From: Gilvimarinus gilvus
Lineage (GTDB): Bacteria; Pseudomonadota; Gammaproteobacteria; Pseudomonadales; Cellvibrionaceae
Direction: 5' to 3'
Assembly: GCF_030518155.1 (NCBI RefSeq)
Contig: NZ_JAULRU010000705.1
Location: forward strand, 90,735-154,734
DNA length: 64,000 nt
In this document: positions 1 through 9,030 of the stretch, in pieces
How the letters are laid out: each line of letters begins with the position of its first letter
Numbering within the stretch: the first letter of the stretch is position 1
Notes under the pieces: model-generated
Databases searched by the model: none
Told to the model about the DNA's origin: nothing
The model's input: only the letters and a program-made list of their open reading frames with translations
Program-made: the position numbers and the translations under genes

Positions 1-1563
1 TTGATTGACCCTATGTCAGTGGCGACTAAACTGAAGTTTTTCAAAGCCTTGGTCGCTATGGGCTTCAAAGAAATTGAGGTTGGCTTTCCGTCCGCGTCGG
101 CCACGGATTTTGAGTTTGTCCGGTTGCTGATCGAGCAAGATCATATTCCGGCGGACGTCACCATCGAGGTTCTGACCCAAGCCCGCGAAGAGTTGATTAA
201 CCGCACTGTAGAATCCGTACAGGGAGCCCATCGGGCCATTGTGCATATGTACAACCCCACCGCACCGGATTTTCGCGAGATTGTCTATCGCACGGATCAG
301 GACGGTGTCAAAGCCATTGCCGAGCAGGGTACCCATTGGGTGAAACAGGCGGTAGCTCAATATCCGAATACCGAGTGGGTTTATCAGTACTCGCCCGAAG
401 TGTTTTCCAGTACGGAGCTTGAGTTTGCAAAAGAGGTTGTGGATGCCGTGTCGGCCATATGGCAGCCCACCGCTGATCACAAAATGATAGTAAATTTGCC
501 CGCCACGGTAGAAATGTCGACGCCCAACACCTATGCCGATCAAATTGAGTGGATGCATCGGCATATTGCGCGGCGTGAAAGCATCACACTCAGTGTGCAC
601 CCGCACAATGATCGCGGCACTGCCGTGGCCGCCGCAGAGTTAGCGATCATGGCGGGGGCAGATCGAGTCGAGGGATGTCTTTTTGGCAACGGTGAACGCA
701 CCGGAAATGTTGACTTGGTGACATTGGCTTTGAATATGTACACTCAGGGGGTGGCGCCGGGTCTGGATTTTAGTCGCATCGATGAAGTGCGCCAATTAGT
801 CGAGCAATGCAACAAAATACCCGTTCATCCACGTCACCCGTACGCGGGGGAGTTGGTTTTTACCGCATTTTCTGGATCGCATCAGGATGCTATTAAAAAG
901 GGTTTTGCTGTCCGCAGGGAAGGGGAGCATTGGCGTGTGCCCTACTTACCCATTGACCCCAAGGATTTGGGCCGCGATTATGAGTCTGTGGTGAGGGTCA
1001 ATAGCCAGTCCGGCAAGGGCGGGATCAGTTTTCTGCTGGCACAGGAGTATGGGTTGGATATACCGCGCCGGCTGCAAATTGAATTTAGCCGTATCGTCCA
1101 GGCCCACACAGATAGCACGGGAAAAGAGGCGCGCAGTGCCGATATTTTTGCCCTGTTTGAGTCGGAATATTTACAGCGCCCGAACGAGCTGGCCTATAAG
1201 AACATCGAGCAACACAGTACCGACGAGTCTGTCACACTGGCCGTCGACGTCGACTTCAAAGGTAATACTGAGCGGCTCTTTGGTCAGGGTAGTGGTCCGA
1301 TTGCGGCTGCTGTGGCCGCTTTGGCAGACCGGTTAGGTGTCGATATTCAGGTCGTGGATTACCATGAGCACGCGATTCAAGGCGGTGGAGCATTGGGAGA
1401 GGCGGTCGGCTATATTGAGTTGAAAATCTCTGATCAGCCGCCCGTTTTTGGCGTTGGGCGCGATAAAAGTATTGTCGCGGCGGCGGTTCGCGCCTTGCTA
1501 AACGGTATTAGTCGTTCCCAGGCCTTGACGGTTGATGGTTCCCAACGCGACCAAGTTGGCTAA
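1..1563 (+). CDS. leuA: 2-isopropylmalate synthase, 5' end cut by the window
   Basis: First committed step of leucine synthesis: acetyl-CoA plus 2-oxoisovalerate gives 2-isopropylmalate. The visible sequence starts inside the catalytic barrel. Residues 1-5 (Leu-Ile-Asp-Pro-Met) read as interior sequence, because family members carry roughly 45 residues with an LRDG motif before this point, so the TTG at position 1 is not the start. GFPSAS (about residues 28-33), the metal-binding HPHNDRG (about 200-206) and GNGERTGN (about 227-234) are intact. The last 110 or so residues look like the LeuA regulatory domain for leucine feedback. The spacing fits the long, yeast-type LeuA of about 560 residues rather than the E. 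coli type. It is followed by unrelated signalling genes, so it is probably monocistronic. Identification is firm; only the N-terminus is missing. Confidence 0.95.
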   Translation: MIDPMSVATKLKFFKALVAMGFKEIEVGFPSASATDFEFVRLLIEQDHIPADVTIEVLTQAREELINRTVESVQGAHRAIVHMYNPTAPDFREIVYRTDQDGVKAIAEQGTHWVKQAVAQYPNTEWVYQYSPEVFSSTELEFAKEVVDAVSAIWQPTADHKMIVNLPATVEMSTPNTYADQIEWMHRHIARRESITLSVHPHNDRGTAVAAAELAIMAGADRVEGCLFGNGERTGNVDLVTLALNMYTQGVAPGLDFSRIDEVRQLVEQCNKIPVHPRHPYAGELVFTAFSGSHQDAIKKGFAVRREGEHWRVPYLPIDPKDLGRDYESVVRVNSQSGKGGISFLLAQEYGLDIPRRLQIEFSRIVQAHTDSTGKEARSADIFALFESEYLQRPNELAYKNIEQHSTDESVTLAVDVDFKGNTERLFGQGSGPIAAAVAALADRLGVDIQVVDYHEHAIQGGGALGEAVGYIELKISDQPPVFGVGRDKSIVAAAVRALLNGISRSQALTVDGSQRDQVG

Positions 1564-1628
1564 TTTTTGGCTCTCTGAAGGTCTGTTTTTACTGCTAAAC
1601 TGATATAAGCCGCCTTTGAGCGGCCTAT

Positions 1629-2948
1629 ATGAGGAGAGCGATCGGGTTGAGTCAATCGGTTAAAAAAGGTCACCTTGCTATTGTCGTTCTACTTATAGTG
1701 TCGGCACTATTTGTTCTTGTTTACCGCTGGATTCCCGAGCGGCGGCTCGTGCTTATGCCTCATCCGGAGGGCACCTACTATTTGTATGATGATTCCGGTA
1801 TAGGTGGCGCTAACACCGCCAGTTGGGTCAATGCTGATCAACACCATTGGCGCTGCCGGCGCGAGGCGACGTTGGAATCACAGTTCTGTGGGTTTAATCT
1901 GGCGCTCGGACATGAGTATTCGCAAGGTATTGATTTTTCCGATTACAGCGAACTCGTTCTAGCGTTGGACTATCGCACGCAGGCCGATCTTATCACCGTT
2001 TTTTTGCGCAACTTCAATCCTGCGTATTCGACACTCGAGGACGGCAATAGCGCGCAGTATATTCAGTTTGTTATCCGCCCCGAGGATCGTGAACCCGAGC
2101 TCCGTATAGATTTTTCAGAGTTCAGTCTGGCCGATTGGTGGATGAACCAGCGCAAGTTAGAAAGGCCGTATCGGTCACCCGAGTTCAATAACATTACACT
2201 GCTTGGCATCAATATGGGGAGCAATTTACCGGCGGGTAACAACGATATTGTTATAAAGCATATTGCGCTCACCGGCCCTTGGTTCAGTGAAAAGCATTGG
2301 TATCTCGGCATTATTGTGTTTTTTTGGAGTGGAACTTTGCTCTACCTGATTTTTGTTAGCGTAACACACCGTAAAAAAGCGATAGAGACGGCAAAGAAAT
2401 ACGAAAATCTGGCGGATGAGCACAAGAACCTGTACGACAAAACGCAAGTGCTTACGGAAATTAGCCGGCGCGACGGGCTGTCCGGTCTGCTCAATCGATA
2501 CGGCTTGGCGCAGGCGATAGAGCAGTGGCATATACCCAGTGTAGCGCCGGTGTCGCTTGTGATGTTCGATATTGATCACTTTAAGCGAATCAATGATCGA
2601 CGAGGTCATCTGGAGGGCGACAAAGTTATTTGCCGGGTTGCAGAGATATTGCACAATCACAGCCGCGAGCAGGATGTACTTTCACGTTGGGGAGGAGAAG
2701 AGTTTCTGCTCGTGCTGCCGCATACATCGACACAGCAAGCGCATCAAGTGGGAGAAAAAATCCGCCAACGTATTTTTAATGACGAGTATTTTACCGCTAA
2801 AAAATTGACCGTAACCATAAGTTTAGGTATCGCTGCTATGGGCTCAGAACAATCATTTGAACACGCCCTGCGCCGCGCAGACGATTGCCTCTATCGTGCA
2901 AAAGCTATGGGGCGCAATTGCAGTGTTGTTGAAACAGAAGATGTTTGA
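1629..2948 (+). CDS. Membrane diguanylate cyclase with periplasmic jelly-roll-like sensor (tandem copy 1)
   Basis: Probably makes c-di-GMP from two GTP at the inner membrane. A membrane segment (about residues 15-33) is followed by a periplasmic domain of about 190 residues, a second membrane segment (about 224-243), a short coiled-coil linker and a GGDEF domain. The active-site motif is GGEEF at 355-359, and an inhibitory RxxD site (REQD, 346-349) sits five residues before it, so an active, product-inhibited enzyme is expected. The periplasmic part is beta-rich with GIDFSDY and FLRNFNP motifs and two cysteines about 12 residues apart. It resembles a carbohydrate-binding or galactose-binding-like fold, though no ligand can be named. 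The ATG at 1629 is used here, but a TTG at 1647 has the better ribosome site (AGGAG at 1632-1636). It is paralogous to the next gene. Confidence 0.85.
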   Translation: MRRAIGLSQSVKKGHLAIVVLLIVSALFVLVYRWIPERRLVLMPHPEGTYYLYDDSGIGGANTASWVNADQHHWRCRREATLESQFCGFNLALGHEYSQGIDFSDYSELVLALDYRTQADLITVFLRNFNPAYSTLEDGNSAQYIQFVIRPEDREPELRIDFSEFSLADWWMNQRKLERPYRSPEFNNITLLGINMGSNLPAGNNDIVIKHIALTGPWFSEKHWYLGIIVFFWSGTLLYLIFVSVTHRKKAIETAKKYENLADEHKNLYDKTQVLTEISRRDGLSGLLNRYGLAQAIEQWHIPSVAPVSLVMFDIDHFKRINDRRGHLEGDKVICRVAEILHNHSREQDVLSRWGGEEFLLVLPHTSTQQAHQVGEKIRQRIFNDEYFTAKKLTVTISLGIAAMGSEQSFEHALRRADDCLYRAKAMGRNCSVVETEDV

Positions 2949-3005
2949 CGCAAAATTTTCTGTATTGACAAGTGGTGCCACAATGGCTTTTCCGAGGTGA
3001 CCTGA

Positions 3006-4316
3006 TTGGCTGTAGCGGATAATCAAAAACAGTGGGTATTGCTTTGTGCTCTCCTACTGACCATTTTGCTTATTGCCCTTCGCGATTATTTACCGAAGCG
3101 GCAGTTGCAATTAGTCGCTGGTGCCGACCAAATCACCTACCTTTATTACGATAAAACTGAGGGCGGAGGCACTCTTGGTGAGTGGATAGATCAGGAAAAT
3201 CTCAGTTTTCGTTGTATTCGCTTTAACATGGAGCTGCCCTCTACCTACTGCGGCGTCAGTCTAGAGTTAACGCTAGATCCGGGAGATTTTACCCGAGGGA
3301 TCGACTTCAGTCATTACGACACCTTGTTGTTGGATATCGATATTAACAGTGATCAGTCTCGAATATCTTTAATTTTTCGCAACTTTAATCCGGATTATTC
3401 GGACGCCTCTGATTTCAATTCAACACAGCATATTTCCCTGCCATTGCGAGTAAGGGATTTAGACCAACCGATAGCAATTAGCTTTGATGAGTTTTCGGTT
3501 TCGGAATGGTGGCTTGTGAACCGCGACATTGAGCGAGAGTACACCCAACCCGACTTTAGCAATGTTGTGTTAATGGGGATTGATGCGCGAGATCGGTTAA
3601 ATGGTGGAGTACATGAATTTACCATCAATCAGGTGACCTTATCCGGTGACATGGTGAAAGCAGAAACCTGGTACTTGGCAATCCTGCTGACGTGGATTAT
3701 CGGGATGGTACTTTATTTACTCTACAATGCGGTTTACTGGCGGAAACAGGCCCGCGGTAGTGAAAAAAAATTCAGGCACCTTGCCAGCCGTCACCGCGAG
3801 TTGCGTGGCGAAGCGGCCAGCCTGAAGTCATTGTCTGAGCGCGACACATTGTCGGGTTTGCCTAATCGACGGGCGTTAACCAGCGCGTTTGAAAAATTGG
3901 ATATGGCGGCTGTTCAACCGATGGCATTTATCTTGATCGATATTGATCATTTTAAGCGCATCAACGACAGACGCGGCCACTCCGAAGGCGACCGCGTTAT
4001 TCGTGAGGTATCAAATATATTATTGAACAATACCCGGGGCGATGATTTGCTGGCGCGCTGGGGGGGAGAGGAGTACCTACTTGTTTGCCCCGCAACCAAT
4101 TCGGCGCAGTCGTTGATGATCGCGGAAAAAATTCGTCACCGGGTGTTTTCTAGCGAGTTCTTTGTCGAACAGCCCATGGCGGTCAGCGTCAGTTTGGGTG
4201 TGGCGCAAATGCGTGACGGTGAGAGTTTTGAAAGTGTATTTGATCGCGCTGACACGTGTTTGTACAAAGCTAAGGCTCTGGGCAGGAATTGCTCCATTTT
4301 GGACGATGAGCTTTAG
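3006..4316 (+). CDS. Membrane diguanylate cyclase with periplasmic jelly-roll-like sensor (tandem copy 2)
   Basis: Paralogue of the preceding gene with the same plan: membrane segment (about 11-27), periplasmic beta-rich domain, second membrane segment (about 221-243), linker and GGDEF domain. The active site reads GGEEY at 353-357 and the inhibitory site is RGDD at 344-347, so c-di-GMP synthesis with feedback is predicted. The periplasmic domain keeps GIDFSHY, FRNFNPDYS, the EWW motif and the two cysteines seen in copy 1, which supports a shared disulfide and fold. The start is TTG with GAGGTGA at 2994-3000; there is no upstream ATG in frame. The 57-base gap to copy 1 holds no obvious terminator, so the pair may be co-transcribed. 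A tandem duplication followed by divergence is the simplest origin. Confidence 0.85.
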   Translation: MAVADNQKQWVLLCALLLTILLIALRDYLPKRQLQLVAGADQITYLYYDKTEGGGTLGEWIDQENLSFRCIRFNMELPSTYCGVSLELTLDPGDFTRGIDFSHYDTLLLDIDINSDQSRISLIFRNFNPDYSDASDFNSTQHISLPLRVRDLDQPIAISFDEFSVSEWWLVNRDIEREYTQPDFSNVVLMGIDARDRLNGGVHEFTINQVTLSGDMVKAETWYLAILLTWIIGMVLYLLYNAVYWRKQARGSEKKFRHLASRHRELRGEAASLKSLSERDTLSGLPNRRALTSAFEKLDMAAVQPMAFILIDIDHFKRINDRRGHSEGDRVIREVSNILLNNTRGDDLLARWGGEEYLLVCPATNSAQSLMIAEKIRHRVFSSEFFVEQPMAVSVSLGVAQMRDGESFESVFDRADTCLYKAKALGRNCSILDDEL

Positions 4317-4413
4317 CGATTCTTAACGTGGGTGACTTTTACGAAAGGGCCATGGCATCGCCGCCAGTCGGTCTTTGCGCTACAATGGTTGGCCATTGCC
4401 GACGCCACATAGA

Positions 4414-5562
4414 ATGAATAATCAGCCGCTTATTTCGCTCAGTCTCAGTATACTGCTGGCCGCCTTGATGGGGGTAGTGGGCTGTACGGCTCACGAGCCG
4501 GTATATCGCGAAATTCCCACAGCGAATTTTGCCAGCGTGGTTGATTTTTGGCATCAGCAAAGTGGCTTATCCGGCGCACAGAAAAGTCAGTATCCGCCTG
4601 CCGATATTTTGCCTGTTGCCGAAAATTTACTGCTAATGCAGCGCAATAATGGCGGCTGGCCGGCTTATCACAATCCTTTTCGCCGGCTCAGTGACACAGA
4701 GCGCCTGCAGTATCTTAAAGATCAGAATGCGAAAGATTCCAGCTTTCGCAACTACAATATTTTTCCGCAAGTGTTTTATTTGTCCCATGTGTATCTGCAA
4801 ACCGGTGATGTGCGCTATCGCAACGCAGCGCGCCGGGCGATACGATTGATTATGGCTTCACAGGTCTATAATGGCGGCTGGACGTTGCAGGCCAGTGATC
4901 AGCCCCAAGAGGGCGAAGCCGTGCTGATTGATACCGCGACAACCCTCGATGCACAGGTGTTTTTGCGCAAAGTTGCAGCCGGAGAGATTCCCTACGGTTA
5001 CATTCCCTTTGATATGCGCCGGCAGGCGGCCGAAGCTGTGCGCAAAGGCGACCAATTGTTGTTGCGTATGCAGCAGGCCTACGACAGCCGACTCGCAATC
5101 TGGGCGTCGGCGTATCGGTTGAGTACTTCCCTTGCCGATGCAGCGGATGGTGAGGCTATAGCGGCACTCAATGTCCCGCTAAGTGTGCGAGTGGTTCGGT
5201 ACTTAATGGCCATAAAACGCCCACCTGCGGAGATCGTGCGCTCGGTGGAAGGAGCGGCCGAGTGGTTTCGCGGCAACACGCTGCAGCGCTGGTTGGCGAG
5301 GCAATCCGAGGCGTCGACGCGCTCCGTCACGTCGCTTAAAAGTAGGGAACGTCTACCCGATAAGGCCCTCTGGGCACAGCGATATGACATTGTCAGCTCC
5401 ACCCCGTTGCACAGTTCCGCCACCGGTTCGGCGCGCACAGTTTGGTTTGGGCGGCCCGTCGATACAGGCGCTTGGGCGAGGCCACTATTGCAGGCAGAGC
5501 TCAAACAGTGGCGGCAGAACGTTGTTGCGAGGCCCGTCTCTAAGGTGCCAGAAGCACCTTGA
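4414..5562 (+). CDS. PL10-like lipoprotein (possible pectate lyase relative, catalytic status doubtful)
   Basis: About 382 residues from the ATG at 4414. A TTG at 4375 would add 13 residues that do not look like a signal peptide. The N-terminus is a lipoprotein signal (hydrophobic stretch, then VVGC with Cys near residue 24), so the protein should be outer-membrane or periplasmic. The RNNGGWP motif, the later NGGW repeat and the many helical segments resemble the alpha/alpha toroid of polysaccharide lyase family 10. However, the DNGAT stretch that I recall as carrying a catalytic aspartate in PL10 is not visible: the corresponding region reads RNYNIFPQVF. The C-terminus also departs from the family. 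It may be a non-canonical lyase or a binding protein. It stands alone between the cyclases and the convergent plsC operon. Confidence 0.6.
   Translation: MNNQPLISLSLSILLAALMGVVGCTAHEPVYREIPTANFASVVDFWHQQSGLSGAQKSQYPPADILPVAENLLLMQRNNGGWPAYHNPFRRLSDTERLQYLKDQNAKDSSFRNYNIFPQVFYLSHVYLQTGDVRYRNAARRAIRLIMASQVYNGGWTLQASDQPQEGEAVLIDTATTLDAQVFLRKVAAGEIPYGYIPFDMRRQAAEAVRKGDQLLLRMQQAYDSRLAIWASAYRLSTSLADAADGEAIAALNVPLSVRVVRYLMAIKRPPAEIVRSVEGAAEWFRGNTLQRWLARQSEASTRSVTSLKSRERLPDKALWAQRYDIVSSTPLHSSATGSARTVWFGRPVDTGAWARPLLQAELKQWRQNVVARPVSKVPEAP
5542..5560. terminator. Hairpin between convergent genes
   Basis: A 7-bp perfect inverted repeat (AAGGTGC / GCACCTT, loop CAGAA) overlaps the end of the PL10-like gene and lies just before the 3' end of the leftward plsC operon. 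No clear T tract follows on either strand, so it is at best a weak bidirectional transcription barrier. Confidence 0.35.
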
Positions 5563-5577
5563 TTAATTGGCGCACCG

Positions 5578-6369
5578 TTACGATGCCTGCTCTTGTTCAG
5601 GCTGGGTGTTTTTCACGGCTTGTTGCGGGCTGTATATACCGTCTTTGCGCGCCAGCGGTAGATTGGCAATGGTTGTTTCAGTCCAGACTTTTACCTGCTC
5701 TGTCAGCGCTTTGCGGTCGGCATTTTCCGTATACATCGCCTCGCCAATGACCACGGTAATCGTGCCCGGGTACTTGCGGAAGTGCTTGTGTGGCCAACAC
5801 TCGGCGGCATTGTGCGCTACCGGCACCACGGGAACCTTAGCAGCGCAAGCAATGTCAGCGCCACTTCGGTAGTAAGTGCCTACTTTGCCGAGGGGCATAC
5901 GGGTTCCCTCGGGAAAAATCAGCACGCTGATACCTTCCTGTAAACGCTCAATTCCTTTGCTTTTTACTTCCTTGAGTGCCTGCATACGGTTGGACCGGTC
6001 GATGGCAATAGGCTTCAATGCGGCCAGGCCCCAACCGAAAAACGGTATGCGCATCAATTCTTTTTTAAGAATAGTGCTAATGGGGGCCATATAATATTGT
6101 AAAAACATGGTTTCCCAGGTGCTTTGGTGTTTGGCCATGACCACAACTGGGTGGTCTTTACGGGTGCGCTGATCAATGACTTTAAAACGGATACCGCAGG
6201 TTACCCGCAGCCAAAACATAACAAACCGATTCCATAAGGTGATAAAGCGCCAACGCAACCGGTAGGGCAATAGAGGCCACAGCAGAACGCTAAGGCTACC
6301 GGCAATCACCCCGGTCAGGTAATAACCGGCATTGAAAAGCAGTGTGCGTAGGTAGAGCAATGGGGTCAT
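5578..6369 (-). CDS. plsC: 1-acyl-sn-glycerol-3-phosphate acyltransferase family protein
   Basis: Transfers an acyl chain to lysophosphatidic acid (or a related lysolipid) in phospholipid synthesis at the inner membrane. It has 263 residues with one or two N-terminal membrane segments (about 8-32). It carries the acyltransferase block KHQSTWET, a form of the HxxxxD/E motif common in beta- and gammaproteobacterial PlsC, and the substrate-binding block FPEGTR. The tail after about residue 235 is polar and rich in Gln and Glu. It is the last gene of a leftward run glyQ-glyS-gmhB-plsC, the same order as near oriC in Pseudomonas. The ATG start is 15 bases from the end of gmhB. Which lysolipid it prefers cannot be read from sequence. 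Confidence 0.9.
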   Translation of the reverse strand: MTPLLYLRTLLFNAGYYLTGVIAGSLSVLLWPLLPYRLRWRFITLWNRFVMFWLRVTCGIRFKVIDQRTRKDHPVVVMAKHQSTWETMFLQYYMAPISTILKKELMRIPFFGWGLAALKPIAIDRSNRMQALKEVKSKGIERLQEGISVLIFPEGTRMPLGKVGTYYRSGADIACAAKVPVVPVAHNAAECWPHKHFRKYPGTITVVIGEAMYTENADRKALTEQVKVWTETTIANLPLARKDGIYSPQQAVKNTQPEQEQAS

Positions 6370-6383
6370 CCTTGTAGGAAAAT

Positions 6384-6944
6384 TTACGACAGTAGCTTAT
6401 CGACAACAGCACTCAAATCAGAGAATACTTCGACCGGGTTGTCATCTAATGTGTAAGAGCCGGTTGCTTGGCCATTCAATTGGTTTAGTGTTTGTTCGCC
6501 ATTGCCGGTTAATACCAAACATAGTTGGCAGCCCTTTGCGAGGCCAGCCTGTAAGTCGCGCAAGCTGTCGCCCACCAATATAGCGTCTTGCGCACCGACA
6601 TTAAATTCAGCCTCGATGGCATCCAGCAGACCCGGTAACGGTTTGCGGCACTTGCACTGATCGTCGGGCCCGTGTGGGCAATAAAAAATAGCGCTTATTT
6701 GGCCACCGGCATCTTCCACCAATTCGGTCAGTTTGGCGTGCATGGCCTCGAGGTCGTCGAGATCGAAAAAGCCGCGTGCCAACCCGGATTGATTGGTCGC
6801 GACCACCACGGTATAGCCCGCCGCACTGAGCCGGGCAATGGCTTCAATGCTGCCGGCAATGGGAATCCACTGGTCGGCCGAGCGGATGTAGTTACCGCTG
6901 TCGCGGTTGATGACTCCGTCCCGGTCGAGAATCGCCAGTTTCAT
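6384..6944 (-). CDS. gmhB: D-glycero-D-manno-heptose 1,7-bisphosphate 7-phosphatase
   Basis: HAD-family phosphatase that removes the 7-phosphate of heptose bisphosphate in the ADP-heptose branch of LPS inner-core synthesis. The chosen start gives MKLAILDRDGVIN, placing the catalytic DxDGV motif at the N-terminus as expected; an upstream in-frame start would add an unconserved 14-residue stretch inside glyS. ATNQSG (second HAD motif), the zinc loop CPHGPDDQCKCRKP with Cys-X-His and Cys-X-Cys, and GDSLRD (last HAD motif) are all present. The zinc loop is the compact version. The length of 186 residues is typical. It begins 4 bases after the glyS stop codon, so translation is probably coupled. 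Confidence 0.93.
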   Translation of the reverse strand: MKLAILDRDGVINRDSGNYIRSADQWIPIAGSIEAIARLSAAGYTVVVATNQSGLARGFFDLDDLEAMHAKLTELVEDAGGQISAIFYCPHGPDDQCKCRKPLPGLLDAIEAEFNVGAQDAILVGDSLRDLQAGLAKGCQLCLVLTGNGEQTLNQLNGQATGSYTLDDNPVEVFSDLSAVVDKLLS

Positions 6945-6948
6945 ATTC

Positions 6949-9027
6949 CTACCCCTTACTGGGCGCAAGCAGTGAAATGTCGGCAACTTGCAAAAATAAG
7001 CTGCGCAGTTGATGTAAGAGTGCTAAACGGTTATTGCGCAAAGATTCATCCTCGGCCATGACCATCACCTCGTCGAAGAAACGATCGACCGGCTCGCGCA
7101 GGCTCGCAAGTTCCGCCAGAGCGTCGGCGTAGCGGCGCTCCTGATACAGCGGCGTTACCGAGGTCGCTTTTTGGGCAACCGCTTCGGCCAAACGTTTTTC
7201 GGCGTCTTCGCTCAGCAGTTCGGTATTGACCGCACCGCTTGGCTGTTGGTCAAGTTTGCTAAGGATGTTCGACACGCGCTTGTTGGCGGCGGCCAGCGCC
7301 GCGGCTTCGTTCATGCGAGCGAAGGCATCGACTGCTAGTACGCGAGCGTTGATATCCAGCGGATGGCTGATACCTTTGGCGGCAACGGCCAAATACACCT
7401 CGGTGGCAATAGCGTCCTCTTCATACCAGGCGCGAAAGCGCTCCAGCATATAGGCCAAAGCTTCAGCGACAGTGTCTTCTGGCTTGACGATACTGTCGCC
7501 GTGAGCGGCTACAGCGGTTTCCAGCAGTGCCTTAAGGTCGAGGTTTATGTCTTGCTCGACCATTAGGCGCAGCGCTCCGAGGCTGGCACGACGCAGGCCG
7601 AACGGATCCTTGGAGCCTGTCGGTTTTTGGCCAATGCCAAAAATTCCTACGATGGTATCGAGCCGGTCGGCCAGCGCAATCAAGGTGCCTGTAGTGGTCT
7701 CGGGCAGTTTGTCACCCGCGTATTTCGGCAAATATTGCTCGGTTAGTGCCTTAGCGACTTCTTCGTCCTCGCCGTCGTTGAGCGCGTAGTAGTAGCCAGC
7801 AATGCCCTGCATTTTATCGAACTCTAGTACCATTTCGGTGACCAGATCCGCCTTGGACAGCTCACCGGCGCGTTTGGCCTTGGTGGCATCAGCGCCAATC
7901 TCAGCGGCAATGGCGGCGGCGAGGCTCGCAATGCGTTCGGTTTTATCAAAAATACTGCCAAGCTTGGCTTGAAACACAATGCTTTTAAGCCGGGCACGCT
8001 GGTTGGCGAGAGGGGTTTTCTTATCGGTTTCGAAGAAAAAAGCCGCGTCGGACAAGCGTGGCCGAATAACGCGCTCATTGCCGTCGATGACCTGGGCGGG
8101 GTCTTTTGATTCAATGTTGGCGAGAGTGATAAAGTTTGGTTTCAGCTCGCCGTTATTGTCCACCACGTGGAAGTACTTTTGGTGCTCGGCCATCGACGAA
8201 ATCAAAGCCTCCGCCGGCACTTGCAAAAAGCGCTCTTCAAATTTGCCAGTAAGGGCCACTGGCCACTCCACCAGCGCAGTCACTTCGTCTAGCAGGTCTT
8301 CATCAATCACCGCGACGCCGCCTATTTGGCTCGCTTGCTGATTCACCTGTTCGATAATGAGTGAGCGGCGCTCGGTCATATCCACCAGCACGTAGGCTGA
8401 GCGCATAGCTTCTACATAATCAGAAGCATTTGCCAGGCTGACGGCTTCATTGTGGTGGAAGCGATGGCCGCGAGATTCACGGCCGGACTTAAGACCAAGG
8501 ATTTGTGCATCGACTACGGCCTCGCCATACACCATGACCAACCAATGTACCGGGCGCACGAACTCAGTGCGTCGGGCTCCCCAGCGCATGCGCTTAGGAA
8601 TAGGCAGTTTGGCCAGCGCATCATTAAAAATATCGCCCAGTAGCAAGGTTGCTTGTTCGCCACCGGCCTGTTGACGGGCCACCAGTTTGTCGGCCTTGCC
8701 GTCGTTTTCGGTCGTCAGCTCACTGACGGCTAAACCGTTCTTACTGGCAAAGGCTGCAGCGGCCTTGGTGGGGTTGCCTTCGCCATCAAAGGCGATTTTT
8801 GCCGGCGGCCCCCACACGGTGACTTCTTTTACCGGTGTGGCCGGCGCCAGATCTTTAATGATAATGGCCAGTCGGCGCGGGGCGGCATAGCTCTCTAGGC
8901 CGGCGTGTTCCAGGCCGGCTTTTGCCAGGCCGTCGGTGACCCCAGCGGCAAGCGCACTGAGCAGTGATTTTAGGGCAACGGGGGGCAGCTCTTCGGTACC
9001 CAGTTCAAACAAAAAATCGGCAGACAT
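6949..9027 (-). CDS. glyS: Glycyl-tRNA synthetase beta subunit
   Basis: Beta subunit of the bacterial alpha2beta2 glycyl-tRNA synthetase, needed for tRNA binding and aminoacylation. It has 692 residues, close to the usual length of about 690. The N-terminal FLFELGTEELPP motif and the internal GNERVIRPRLSDAAFF and FGLRRA motifs are diagnostic, and the C-terminus has the helical anticodon-binding type region. It follows glyQ by 3 bases, as expected for two subunits made in equal amounts. It is cytoplasmic. No frameshift or truncation is seen. Confidence 0.97.
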   Translation of the reverse strand: MSADFLFELGTEELPPVALKSLLSALAAGVTDGLAKAGLEHAGLESYAAPRRLAIIIKDLAPATPVKEVTVWGPPAKIAFDGEGNPTKAAAAFASKNGLAVSELTTENDGKADKLVARQQAGGEQATLLLGDIFNDALAKLPIPKRMRWGARRTEFVRPVHWLVMVYGEAVVDAQILGLKSGRESRGHRFHHNEAVSLANASDYVEAMRSAYVLVDMTERRSLIIEQVNQQASQIGGVAVIDEDLLDEVTALVEWPVALTGKFEERFLQVPAEALISSMAEHQKYFHVVDNNGELKPNFITLANIESKDPAQVIDGNERVIRPRLSDAAFFFETDKKTPLANQRARLKSIVFQAKLGSIFDKTERIASLAAAIAAEIGADATKAKRAGELSKADLVTEMVLEFDKMQGIAGYYYALNDGEDEEVAKALTEQYLPKYAGDKLPETTTGTLIALADRLDTIVGIFGIGQKPTGSKDPFGLRRASLGALRLMVEQDINLDLKALLETAVAAHGDSIVKPEDTVAEALAYMLERFRAWYEEDAIATEVYLAVAAKGISHPLDINARVLAVDAFARMNEAAALAAANKRVSNILSKLDQQPSGAVNTELLSEDAEKRLAEAVAQKATSVTPLYQERRYADALAELASLREPVDRFFDEVMVMAEDESLRNNRLALLHQLRSLFLQVADISLLAPSKG

Positions 9028-9030
9028 GGC

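Noticed and set aside
16..606. 196-codon minus-strand frame opposite leuA
   Set aside because: Shadow of a certain gene with no family resemblance or ribosome site.
1609..1624. Hairpin GCCGC/GCGGC between leuA and the first cyclase
   Set aside because: Only 5 bp and no T tract; not a convincing terminator.
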